A stretch of DNA of 64,000 nucleotides from the NCBI RefSeq assembly GCF_014904705.1, contig NZ_JACZCQ010000003.1, forward strand, positions 248,001-312,000. The letters are read 5' to 3'. This DNA comes from Nisaea sediminum (GTDB taxonomy: Bacteria; Pseudomonadota; Alphaproteobacteria; Thalassobaculales; Thalassobaculaceae). Both the position numbers and the translations under genes were made by a program. The notes under the pieces are model-generated. The model made no database searches and was not told the origin of the DNA. It saw nothing but the letters and a program-made list of their open reading frames with translations. Of the stretch, positions 45,268 through 55,558 are shown piece by piece (the stretch's first letter is position 1; each line of letters begins with the position of its first letter).

Positions 45268-46239
45268 TCAATCCTCCAGAGCTTCAATCAGATTTTCATA
45301 TGCGGACTTGAACATTTTTGAATGAAATTGAAATGAATCTGGATCCCCCGCATTGAGATACCGCCTCATTGCCAACTCCATATTTTGAATATAGTAGTAA
45401 TTTTCATTCCAACATCGGACGTCAATTATGTGTGCTTTCGTAGAAATACCCCATTTTATTGCACTATAATTTTGCTTGTAAATTGTTTGCCCATCGAGAA
45501 ATGCAAAGCGAAGCCAAGTCAAACCATCAAACACATCCGCACCAGCCATGAAGTACATGGGCGTCGTAACCGTATCCATGCTTCCAAAAACGTGAATTGG
45601 CGTTTCCAACCCCACCCGATCTAATTCCCGACGCAAAGTTGCTATATTCTTCATTCGATCGAGAATCGAATTTCCGGCCTCTTTTTCCGTTAATCCGATT
45701 ACATCAAAGCTATGTAAATGATGTATATTTTTTATGACTTCATGCATAGGCAGCAAAGTCTGCGTTTCCTTCTCCGGCTTTAGAAGTATTTCTTTACCTA
45801 TATCTGATCTTGATGAGAAAGTTTCATTCGCCCTTTCTATTTGCTCTCTTATACTAATTTTTTCTTTAGGATGATCGTAACTAATAACGATACTAGGAAC
45901 ACTCGGACGCCATACTTCAACTTGCTGCCTGTACATGTCCTTGTTCCAAGCCTGCGGAGTGTGCTCCCTGTCTCCAAAATCAGACAACTCTTTGTCTTTA
46001 GAGGCTTCGTATCCGCCGCTATCCAGAAAAATTAGAGATGGAAAATCAATGCTCTCTTTTATTTTTTCATAGTGAAAATCATACGCGCTGAACAAGGCCG
46101 CCTTGTCAATGAGTTCTGAGCAATATCTTACAATTTTATTTAAATCCGGAAATCCTTTGCTAGAAAAAGAAGGAACTAGCAAAGGCGTTTGGACGACTTC
46201 TAAATCATTTATTTTTATTGACCGACGCTTCGCTAACAC
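45268..46239 (-). CDS. TGT-like transglycosylase (type IV CBASS, Cap10-like)
   Basis: A 323-aa tRNA-guanine transglycosylase-like protein. LDSGGYEAS near residue 73 corresponds to the DSGGFQ base-binding loop, VISYDHP and GLTEKEAGN follow, and HVFGSMDTVTTPMYFMAGAD with VFDGLTWLR corresponds to the nucleophile-Asp segment. The C-terminal zinc-binding Cys/His set of housekeeping TGT is not seen. Start GTG at 46239 with AAGGAG upstream, overlapping the QueC stop by seven bases. A signature gene of type IV CBASS. Confidence 0.8.
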   Translation of the reverse strand: MLAKRRSIKINDLEVVQTPLLVPSFSSKGFPDLNKIVRYCSELIDKAALFSAYDFHYEKIKESIDFPSLIFLDSGGYEASKDKELSDFGDREHTPQAWNKDMYRQQVEVWRPSVPSIVISYDHPKEKISIREQIERANETFSSRSDIGKEILLKPEKETQTLLPMHEVIKNIHHLHSFDVIGLTEKEAGNSILDRMKNIATLRRELDRVGLETPIHVFGSMDTVTTPMYFMAGADVFDGLTWLRFAFLDGQTIYKQNYSAIKWGISTKAHIIDVRCWNENYYYIQNMELAMRRYLNAGDPDSFQFHSKMFKSAYENLIEALED

Positions 46240-46790
46240 CTTAACTCCTTCCTATCTTTACATGACAAACATTCTCCGCAAGGCGGTGTCGTTCCCGCTT
46301 CACAGCTGTATGTAATATTCAATGGCAACCCTGCATTTATAAAATACTCGTATACATCGCCTTTCCCCCAATTCAGAAATGGGGCGACAAGCGATACCTG
46401 CCCATCTGTCAGCTCAGCTACAAACTGCCCGGCGCTTTCTAGGAATTTAGGCGAACAGTCAAAATATGATGTACCCGCGTGCAAACCCAGCCCCAGAAGC
46501 CCCGATTTTGCACGAGTAGTAAAAAGCGCTAAAAATATAAATAGCGCATTTCTTCCCACTAATTCGCCGACTCCCGATGAAGAAAGCCCAGATAATTTTA
46601 TTTTCTGGTAGTTTATATTGAAATAATCGGATATTTTTTTTGACGATACTGATTCTAATTCTCTTGCGGCTTGATCATAATCTACAAAAATTGCATCAAC
46701 ATTAAATCCTTGCTGAATCAAATAGTGCACACATGCGGTTGAATCGACACCGCCGCTTAGTAGGACTGTTGCACGTACCGGTTCTGGCAT
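46233..46790 (-). CDS. QueC-like ATPase (type IV CBASS, Cap9-like)
   Basis: A 185-aa QueC-like protein, shorter than the housekeeping QueC (about 220-240 aa). It has the PP-loop LLSGGVDSTACVHYL near residue 10, ELVGRNALFIFLAL, and the C-terminal zinc site NITYSCEAGTTPPCGECLSC with four cysteines. QueC normally forms preQ0 from CDG with ATP; in type IV CBASS the homologue joins a deazaguanine to protein. First gene of the five-gene operon. Base composition is far more AT-rich than the neighbours, suggesting transfer. Confidence 0.85.
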   Translation of the reverse strand: MPEPVRATVLLSGGVDSTACVHYLIQQGFNVDAIFVDYDQAARELESVSSKKISDYFNINYQKIKLSGLSSSGVGELVGRNALFIFLALFTTRAKSGLLGLGLHAGTSYFDCSPKFLESAGQFVAELTDGQVSLVAPFLNWGKGDVYEYFINAGLPLNITYSCEAGTTPPCGECLSCKDRKELRC

Positions 46791-47052
46791 TATGGGCGTT
46801 TCCCTCGTATTGGGCTAACGGGAGTAGTTTCAGAATTGCGACCCAACTCCACGTTTTTAGCTCTGCTGTGCATTTTGCATGAAGTTGCTTAGCTATTTTC
46901 GCCTATTTCGTGCGGATTTCAATTGCTGACTTTCTAAACGGCAAACTCCACGCTGGACAAATTTTGGCGAGGAAAGAGGGTGTTGCGCTCCCATTTCAGT
47001 AAGAAGATGTTCGATCTTGTTAATTTGCGAATTGTGAAGTCAGGAACCACAC

Positions 47053-48849
47053 ATGCCCCTCCCCCTCAAATCCTGGCCCGAAGCCGCCCCGCGTCTCGTC
47101 GCCGTTGCGGGCGGACGCTCCGCCGCGGATCTCGTCATCCGCAAGATCCGCCTCGTCAATGTGCACAGCCGCGAGGTGCTGGACTGGGAGGTCGCGGTCG
47201 CCGCGGGGCGCTTCGCCTATACGGGGCCGGACGCGGCGCACTGCATCGGACCGGAAACGCGCGTGGTCGACGGCGGCGGGCGGTATCTGATCCCGGGGCT
47301 CTGCGACGGGCACATGCATATCGAGTCCGGCATGCTGACGCCGGCGGAGTTCGCCGCCGCGGTGATCCCGCACGGCACCACGACCATGTTCACCGACCCG
47401 CACGAGATCGCCAACGTGCTCGGGCTCCGGGGCGTCCGGATGATGCATGACGAGGCGCTGCTGCAGCCGGTCAACATCTTCACCCAGATGCCCTCCTGCG
47501 CCCCCTCCGCCCCCGGGCTGGAGACCACCGGCTTCGAGATCGGCGCCGGGGACGTGGCGGAGGCGATGCACTGGCCCGGGATCATCGGGCTCGGCGAGAT
47601 GATGAACTTTCCGGGCGTGATCAACGGCGATCCGCAGATGCTGGCGGAGATGGCGGCGACAATGAATGCCGGAAAGACCGTCGGCGGGCATTACGCCTCG
47701 CCCGACCGGGGGGCCGCCTTCAGCGCCTATGTCGCGGGCGGCGCGGCGGACGATCACGAGGGCACGGCGGAGGCGGATGCCATCGCGCGGGTGCGCAACG
47801 GCATGCGCTCGATGATGCGGCTGGGCTCCGCCTGGTACGATGTCGAGAGCCAGATCACGGCGGTCACCGAAAAGGGCCTCGATCCGCGCAATTTCATCCT
47901 CTGCACCGACGACAGCCATTCCGGCACGCTGGTGCATGAGGGGCACATGAACCGGGTGGTGCGCCACGCGATCGCCTGCGGCTGCGACCCGCTGGTCGCG
48001 CTGCAGATGGCGACGATCAACACCGCAAGCCATTTCGGCCTCGAGCGCGAGCTCGGCTCGATCGCCCCCGGACGGCGGGCGGACATGATCCTGACCTCGG
48101 ATCTCCGCACCCTGCCGATCGAGGAGGTCTTCGCGCGCGGGGTGACGGTGGCCATCGGCGGCAAGATCACGGTCGAGTGCCCGCATTACGACTGGCCGGC
48201 CGACGTGCGGCGGACGGTGCATCTCGGCAAGCAGCTCCGGGCCGGCGATTTCGAGATCCCGGCGCCCGCGGGCGCGAACGCGGTGACGGCGAAGGTGATC
48301 GGCGTGGTCGAGAACCAGGCGCCGACGAAGGCGCTGACGGCCGAGCTGCCGGTGGTGGACGGGGTGGTGGAAGGCGACGTCGAAAAAGACGTCTGCCAGA
48401 TCGCGCTGGTCGAGCGCCACCGCGCGACCGGCGGGGTGGTGAACGGCTTCGTCTCCGGCTTCGGCTACGAGGGCAGGATGGCGATGGCCTCCACCGTCGC
48501 CCATGACAGCCACCACATGATCGTCGTCGGCACCGACCGGGCGCTGATGGCGCAGGCCGCGATGCGGCTCGGGGAGGTCGGCGGCGGGGTCACGGTCTGG
48601 AAGGACGGCGAAGAGACCGCGCTGGTCGAGCTGCCGATCGCGGGGCTGATGTCGGACCGCCCGGCGGCGGAGGTCGCGGCAAAGGCGCAGCGCATGGTCG
48701 AGGCGATGGAGGAATGCGGCTGCCGGCTCAACAACGCCTACATGCAGCACTCGCTCCTCGCGCTCCCGGTGATCCCGGAGCTCCGGATCAGCGATCTCGG
48801 GCTGGTGGATGTCACGAAGTTCGAGCTGACGGAGCTGATCGAGGGGTAG
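47053..48849 (+). CDS. ade: Adenine deaminase
   Basis: A 598-aa adenine deaminase of the AdeC/Ade type (amidohydrolase fold). Visible: IPGLCDGHMHIESGMLTP (metal HxH), PHGTTTMFTDPHEIANVLG, GHYASPDRG and FILCTDDSHSGTLVHEGHMN, then NTASHFGLERELGSIAPGRR. Converts adenine to hypoxanthine with a Mn/Fe dinuclear centre. The gene is GC-rich like the backbone, so the island ends before it. Confidence 0.94.
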   Translation: MPLPLKSWPEAAPRLVAVAGGRSAADLVIRKIRLVNVHSREVLDWEVAVAAGRFAYTGPDAAHCIGPETRVVDGGGRYLIPGLCDGHMHIESGMLTPAEFAAAVIPHGTTTMFTDPHEIANVLGLRGVRMMHDEALLQPVNIFTQMPSCAPSAPGLETTGFEIGAGDVAEAMHWPGIIGLGEMMNFPGVINGDPQMLAEMAATMNAGKTVGGHYASPDRGAAFSAYVAGGAADDHEGTAEADAIARVRNGMRSMMRLGSAWYDVESQITAVTEKGLDPRNFILCTDDSHSGTLVHEGHMNRVVRHAIACGCDPLVALQMATINTASHFGLERELGSIAPGRRADMILTSDLRTLPIEEVFARGVTVAIGGKITVECPHYDWPADVRRTVHLGKQLRAGDFEIPAPAGANAVTAKVIGVVENQAPTKALTAELPVVDGVVEGDVEKDVCQIALVERHRATGGVVNGFVSGFGYEGRMAMASTVAHDSHHMIVVGTDRALMAQAAMRLGEVGGGVTVWKDGEETALVELPIAGLMSDRPAAEVAAKAQRMVEAMEECGCRLNNAYMQHSLLALPVIPELRISDLGLVDVTKFELTELIEG

Positions 48850-48874
48850 ACGTCGCCCCTCTTCACCCTTCGCC

Positions 48875-48955
48875 GTGATCCCGGCGCACGTCGGGATCCA
48901 CTCTCGCAACCCGCACTCCCGGGCCACAGTGGATCCCGATTTTCATCGGGATGAC
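48875..48955. repeat. Dispersed ~81-bp palindromic repeat, copy 6
   Basis: Ends GTGATCCCGG and TCGGGATGAC; internal hairpins CCGGCGCACGTCGGG and CCCGATTTTCATCGGG. Confidence 0.78.
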
Positions 48956-48969
48956 GTCCAACACAAGCC

Positions 48970-49050
48970 GTCATCCCGGACCTGATCCGGGACCTCTCGC
49001 AGTACAACGCTCGATGTTCGACAAGGTCCCGGCTCCGCGGCCGGGATGAC
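48970..49050. repeat. Dispersed ~81-bp palindromic repeat, copy 7
   Basis: Ends GTCATCCCGG and CCGGGATGAC; internal CCCGGACCTGATCCGGG; flanked by GTCCAGAGC as in copies 8 and 9. A half copy lies about 49097-49120. Confidence 0.82.
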
Positions 49051-49148
49051 GTCCAGAGCTGGCCGACGGTGTGGCCCGCCATCCCTCTCTCTTCATCGTC
49101 ATCCCGGCACCGCGGGAATCCGACTCGACCTGGCGCGCCATTTTTTCT

Positions 49149-49166
49149 ATTATTGCTTGCAATAAT
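49149..49166. promoter_or_regulatory. Inverted repeat ATTATTGC-TT-GCAATAAT
   Basis: An 8-bp-armed inverted repeat 18 bp before the cytochrome c-like gene ATG, next to its ribosome binding site GGAGGA. It may be an operator of an unlinked repressor; the AT-rich sequence contrasts with the surroundings. Confidence 0.45.
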
Positions 49167-49183
49167 CAAAGGAGGATCGAGAG

Positions 49184-50332
49184 ATGACGCGCCTGTTCCT
49201 GCCCGTCCTGCTGGGTGTCGCTCTTTCCTGCGCAGCGTCCGCCGCCCATTCCGAAAGCGCCGGCATCCGCGCAAAGCAGGGGCCGGTCGACGGCACCTCG
49301 ATGATGTCGGACGAGTATATCTGGCGCGAGTTCGTCAAGTTCGTCCGCCCCTATGACAAGGGCCGGAAGTCGCCGGTCCTGTTCGAGACCTGGGCCTCCG
49401 ACCACGACACCTTCAGCGACACTCCGGTCTGGCCGTCGCCGGACGCGGAGAAGAAGCTCCAGCTCAGCCTGCAATCGACGGACGGGCATGGCGGCCTGCA
49501 GCCCATCGATGTCGCCTGCACTCAGCCGCCGGGTGCGGCGACCGGAAACTTCCCGCCGACCGCCTGCATCGCCGAGGAAACCAAGCGCAACAAGCCGCAA
49601 TGGGACTACATAACGAAGAACGGGCTAAACACTCCGGCCGGCCGCGCCAAGGTCTTCGACACGCTGAATATCCAGATGCCGGCGACGGCCATTTCGGTCA
49701 AGGGCGACTGGACGCCGGTCGAGGACCTGATGAAGTGGCTGCCGCGGCTCGACAGCAGGGAAAAGGTGCGGGAGGCCTACTACACCAACACCTCCGGCGG
49801 CGTGGAATATGCCCTGCTCTCGCTTCATGTCAGCACGAAGCAGAACCCGAACTGGGTCTGGGGTTCCTTCGAGCACGAGAACAATCCCGGCCGCTGCGAT
49901 TTCATCGGCTGCGCGGACAGTTTCGGCGCTGTGAAACCGGTGGTCGACGCCAACCTGCGCGACATGAACGCCGGCTACGGCGCCTGCGCCAAGACCCCCG
50001 TGCTGCTCGAGCTGTTCCGGCAGGAGGGTCTCGACGAGGTCTGGACGCATTACTGCATGAAAGCGACGATGACCGACTATACGACCCCGGGGGGCCGCCC
50101 GTTCGTGCTCGGCAATTCGGTGATCGAGGGCATTGTCGGCAACGGCACGGTCGCCGCGTCCTCCTGCATCGGCTGCCACGTCTATGCGTCCTTCGACGCC
50201 AGCGGCAAGGTCGCGCCGGCCGCATCGAACATGCTGCCCTACAACCCCACCGGCCGGCCTCTGGAACAGCCGCTGCTCGGATCGAACAAGTTCGACTTCA
50301 TGTGGGGCGTGATCACGCAAGGCGTTAAGTGA
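49184..50332 (+). CDS. Secreted protein with one c-type haem site
   Basis: A 382-aa protein with a signal peptide (MTRLFLPVLLGVALSCAASA) and a single CxxCH haem-attachment motif, SSCIGCHVYASF, near residue 327. The rest is not a recognised cytochrome fold; it resembles hypothetical proteins with a C-terminal haem site. Several other cysteines (DVACTQ, TACIAEE, RCDFIGCADS, GACAKTP, YCMKAT) suggest disulfides. Likely periplasmic. The ATG at 49184 has GGAGGA upstream. Function unknown. Confidence 0.75.
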   Translation: MTRLFLPVLLGVALSCAASAAHSESAGIRAKQGPVDGTSMMSDEYIWREFVKFVRPYDKGRKSPVLFETWASDHDTFSDTPVWPSPDAEKKLQLSLQSTDGHGGLQPIDVACTQPPGAATGNFPPTACIAEETKRNKPQWDYITKNGLNTPAGRAKVFDTLNIQMPATAISVKGDWTPVEDLMKWLPRLDSREKVREAYYTNTSGGVEYALLSLHVSTKQNPNWVWGSFEHENNPGRCDFIGCADSFGAVKPVVDANLRDMNAGYGACAKTPVLLELFRQEGLDEVWTHYCMKATMTDYTTPGGRPFVLGNSVIEGIVGNGTVAASSCIGCHVYASFDASGKVAPAASNMLPYNPTGRPLEQPLLGSNKFDFMWGVITQGVK

Positions 50333-50357
50333 TGCGGTCACGGCCGCCATTCCGATC

Positions 50358-50439
50358 GTCATCCCGGACCTGATCCGGGACCTTCCGAGGGATCGGATCC
50401 AACGTTCGACAAGGTCCCGGCTCTGCCGGCCGGGATGAC
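50358..50439. repeat. Dispersed ~82-bp palindromic repeat, copy 8
   Basis: Ends GTCATCCCGG and CCGGGATGAC, flanked by GTCCAGAGC. Together with the terminator 42 bp to the right it resembles copy 9 with its terminator. Confidence 0.82.
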
Positions 50440-50480
50440 GTCCAGAGCATGCGCGGAACGGGGACGCATCCCCCAACGAA

Positions 50481-50506
50481 AAACGCCCGGCCGAAGCCGG
50501 GCGTTT
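50481..50506 (-). terminator. Terminator after the small basic protein gene
   Basis: Perfect inverted repeat AAACGCCCGGC / GCCGGGCGTTT with a loop CGAA; on the minus strand the loop is UUCG-type and is followed by a T-run. Same sequence as the terminator at 50941-50966. Confidence 0.85.
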
Positions 50507-50537
50507 CCTTATCCGATGAGCGAGTCCCGCCCCGCGG

Positions 50538-50672
50538 TTACTTGCCTTTTTTCGCGGTACTGGAGGCGAGCGGCTTCGGCGTGAAGGAGTTTGCGGTCGC
50601 GAGGACCTTCACCTTTTCCTTCTTCGGCTTCTTGGCTTCCTTGTTGCCGCGCCTGTTGTTGCCCTTGCCCAT
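50538..50672 (-). CDS. Small basic conserved protein
   Basis: A 44-aa, strongly basic protein beginning MGKGNNRRGNKEAKKPKKEK and ending SSTAKKGK. Small proteins of this form are conserved in alphaproteobacteria and remain unnamed; charge suggests nucleic acid or ribosome binding, which is inference. Its own terminator follows. Confidence 0.75.
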   Translation of the reverse strand: MGKGNNRRGNKEAKKPKKEKVKVLATANSFTPKPLASSTAKKGK

Positions 50673-50819
50673 GATATGTCCTTCCAAACGGCAGCGACCC
50701 GGTGCCGGAACGGCATGATGGCGGCTGCAACCATCACCTGCCCGTCGAAGACGGCAGACGGCGCATATATTGGCATATCCGCAGGGACTTGCCAGAGGGA
50801 TCGCGGCTCTCTCTTCATC

Positions 50820-50901
50820 GTCATCCCGGACTTGATCCGGGACCTTTGGGAGTAGTCGAGCCCGACGTTTGACAAGGTCCCGGCGCTGCGGCCGGGATGA
50901 C
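50820..50901. repeat. Dispersed ~82-bp palindromic repeat, copy 9
   Basis: Ends GTCATCCCGG and CCGGGATGAC, preceded by CTCTTCATC (as in the half copy near 49097) and followed by GTCCAGAGC. Confidence 0.82.
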
Positions 50902-50940
50902 GTCCAGAGCTCTGCGGGAACAGAGCGGCATCCCAACGAA

Positions 50941-50966
50941 AAACGCCCGGCCGAAGCCGGGCGTTT
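50941..50966 (-). terminator. Terminator after aconitase
   Basis: Same 11-bp inverted repeat as at 50481, with a UUCG-type loop and T-run on the minus strand, 31 bp beyond the aconitase stop. Confidence 0.85.
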
Positions 50967-50996
50967 CCCTATTCGATGCAAACCGTCGCCGGAACG

Positions 50997-53684
<2,688 letters not shown>

Positions 53685-54168
53685 CTCCTATTGAATCGGT
53701 GATGGCGGCCGCCCGAGGAGCGCCTCGGCCCGGTCTCTCCCATTAGTCTTTGTGGCGCGGGCGGAGAGCGCTCCGGACCGCGCGCCCCGTTTATAGAAAA
53801 TTCCGCAGCCGAGTGCCAGTCCGGAGTGCGACGGACATGGCTCTGAACGGGGTGGCCATTTTGCAAAACTCCGTCCCGCATCCGCGAGACCGTCATCGCG
53901 CCGGTCCCGGACCGGCTCCGCGACTTTGCCTCGGCGCTCCGCCGCTCCGCCGCGGTGTCGACCCGCGACCGGAACAATCCGCTACCCGAACCCTAGGGTT
54001 TCCAAGCTGCACGAGCAATCTTGCGGATCACGCCGACAGAATCCTTTGAGGAATACTCCATTAATCAAAACACCACCCAGTAATACAACTCTTAGGATAA
54101 TCAAAAATAAAATCGACCATTATACAAAATCTCAAATAATTTCTAAAAAATAAATAAATACTCGCATA

Positions 54169-54199
54169 TTGATTATTATATCATCATCACCATTTATTT
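54169..54199 (+). promoter_or_regulatory. Promoter-like TTGATT-N15-CCATTTATTT (copy A)
   Basis: TTGATT at 54169-54174, then 15 bp, then CCATTTATTT at 54190. The 17-bp distance to ATTTAT suits -35/-10 boxes. Spacing and sequence are repeated exactly at 56820-56850, upstream of the paralogous small protein. Confidence 0.6.
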
Positions 54200-54204
54200 T
54201 GTGC

Positions 54205-54221
54205 CGGCAAAATTATTGCCG
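54205..54221 (+). promoter_or_regulatory. Leader hairpin A, CGGCAA-N5-TTGCCG
   Basis: A 6-bp stem 22 bp before the ATG at 54243, at the same place as the hairpin before the paralogue at 56895. Bases differ between the copies but pairing is retained. Confidence 0.55.
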
Positions 54222-54242
54222 CGAAACCGGACTGGAATTGAG

Positions 54243-54377
54243 ATGTCTTACAGAGAATTCAACGCATTGCACGCCACGCCGAGCAACACCATGCCGGACA
54301 ACAAAACAAAACCTGCGGAAGCCAAAAGCAAGCCGGCAGCCGAGCCCGCCGAAGCCGCGCGCTCAAAGAAACCATAG
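54243..54377 (+). CDS. Small Lys/Ala/Pro-rich protein, paralogue of the one at 56895
   Basis: A 44-aa protein starting MSYREFNALHATPSNTMPDN with a Lys-, Ala-, Pro- and Glu-rich end. Its paralogue at 56895 starts MSYKNFSASQVAPSND, and promoter and leader are also conserved. No transmembrane or signal segment. Function unknown; disordered composition suggests a stress or nucleoid-associated role at most, as inference. Confidence 0.65.
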   Translation: MSYREFNALHATPSNTMPDNKTKPAEAKSKPAAEPAEAARSKKP

Positions 54378-54572
54378 GTACCTGAACCGGAGGCTTCTCC
54401 ATCCGTTCAGCGCCCACAACAGAAAAAGCGGCGCCAATCAGACCGCGCATCTGTCCGCGCAGCGGAGCCCCGCGGCTCCGCAGTTTCAGCGATGCGCGCG
54501 ACAAATGTCTGCGAGGTCACCAGAGACACTCGCGCCAGAATTCCATCATCCGTCCAAACGGGAGAACACGTC

Positions 54573-54752
54573 ATGCAGCCCAACCGCCCAACTCAAATGC
54601 CATTACCTTCGACTCCTGACGAAGACGAAACGGCCCGATACGGAATCACGAGAGAGACGGTCGAATATTTCAGACTCGGAAATTTCCGCTACACGAAGCT
54701 CGAAGATGCGATTGCGGAAGCGCTGCGGCGAAATGCCGGAGTTCAAGCATGA
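54573..54752 (+). CDS. Small conserved alphaproteobacterial protein
   Basis: A 59-aa protein with the C-terminal pattern YGITRETVEYFRLGNFRYTK LEDAIAEALRR, written here in two parts, which is common in Rhizobiales small proteins of unknown function. The ATG at 54573 has GGGAG upstream. It overlaps the next gene by ATGA. Confidence 0.75.
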   Translation: MQPNRPTQMPLPSTPDEDETARYGITRETVEYFRLGNFRYTKLEDAIAEALRRNAGVQA

Positions 54753-55522
54753 CCAATCTGACGCAGGTCCGCCCGGAAGAACGGACAGTCTCCCCCGCCA
54801 ATCACGGTCCGGGAGAAGAGTTGCTCGGTCGCCAGGCGGAACTTGATGAAATCGCGGAGCAGCGCGGCGACAGCGACGGCATGCTTGTCAGGACCGACGA
54901 GCCAGGCGAGCCGTCATCCGGCAAGCCGGCGAATAATGAGGCTGACGAACCGTCCAGCAAAAGCAGGACCAGGACTTCGGTTAAAGCGGAGTCCGGCAGT
55001 CGCAAATCGGGGCGGTACGCCCCGGTTGAAAATACGGATATCGAGCGACGGGTTCTGGCACACGAGAAAATTTTGCAATGCTTGATCGCGCAGATGGCGG
55101 AGACAGAGCCAAGATATCTGGATCGCCTTCGCAGCATTTTCAGCCGCCCCGGCGTGCTTGAGCGATCGGAGCACGACTTCACCGATACGGCGAGCTACGC
55201 GGACGAGTTCATCAAAACCATCACAAAAATGTGTCAACCGGCATACCTTTCCGTCATCGTACCTCCGGCATCCCCGGCAAGGCATGAACCGGAGAAGACC
55301 CGCAGAGCGCCTGTCCCAGCCTTTCGGCAGGCCGAGCAAAACCGCTTCAGGATCGTCAGGAAGTCGGGGATCTGGAATGTCACAAGGAACGGCCGCTTTC
55401 TCGGCGATTACTTCGTCAGAATAGACGCGGAAAAAGCCATTCACAGGGCGCTTTCCGATATGTTCCTGCACTCCGACCAGGTGCATGTCACCTTGCAGGC
55501 ACCGCCAAAAACAACGCCGTGA
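54749..55522 (+). CDS. Hypothetical protein with DUF2188-like C-terminus
   Basis: A 257-aa protein translationally coupled (ATGA) to the gene before it. The N-terminal ~90 residues are polar and probably disordered; the middle (residues about 95-155) is helical; the last ~50 contain FRIVRKSGIWNVTRNGRFLG followed by DYFVRIDAEKAI, resembling the short DUF2188-type fold. Function unknown. It converges on the metallopeptidase gene. Confidence 0.7.
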   Translation: MTNLTQVRPEERTVSPANHGPGEELLGRQAELDEIAEQRGDSDGMLVRTDEPGEPSSGKPANNEADEPSSKSRTRTSVKAESGSRKSGRYAPVENTDIERRVLAHEKILQCLIAQMAETEPRYLDRLRSIFSRPGVLERSEHDFTDTASYADEFIKTITKMCQPAYLSVIVPPASPARHEPEKTRRAPVPAFRQAEQNRFRIVRKSGIWNVTRNGRFLGDYFVRIDAEKAIHRALSDMFLHSDQVHVTLQAPPKTTP

Positions 55523-55558
55523 CTTTCTTTCGAAGGAGCGGCATTCAGGACGTCACAT

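Larger units (their letters stand above)
48850..49183. other. Repeat-rich intergenic region
   Basis: Contains two complete dispersed repeats (copies 6 and 7), a half copy around 49097-49120, and at the right end a palindrome near the next gene start. No gene is supported. Confidence 0.7.
50673..50996. other. Intergenic region with repeat copy 9 and a terminator
   Basis: Contains promoter DNA of the small basic protein gene, repeat copy 9 (50820-50901) and the terminator of aconitase (50941-50966). No further gene. Confidence 0.65.
53685..54242. other. Intergenic region before the small-protein cluster
   Basis: GC-rich at the aconitase end and strikingly AT-rich from about 54050 to 54200. 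No gene is supported. The last 75 bp hold the promoter-like TTGATT-N15-CCATTTATTT and the leader hairpin of the small protein at 54243. Confidence 0.6.

Noticed and set aside
46233-46790. QueC-like gene as part of ordinary queuosine synthesis
   Set aside because: It is short, in an AT-rich island, and coupled with CD-NTase and SLATT genes; queD and queE are absent.
43000-47050. Prophage or integrative element ends around the CBASS island
   Set aside because: No integrase, tRNA target, or direct repeats could be found at the edges by eye.
47020-48927. A 635-codon open frame antisense to adenine deaminase
   Set aside because: Shadow frame; adenine deaminase is clearly the coding strand.
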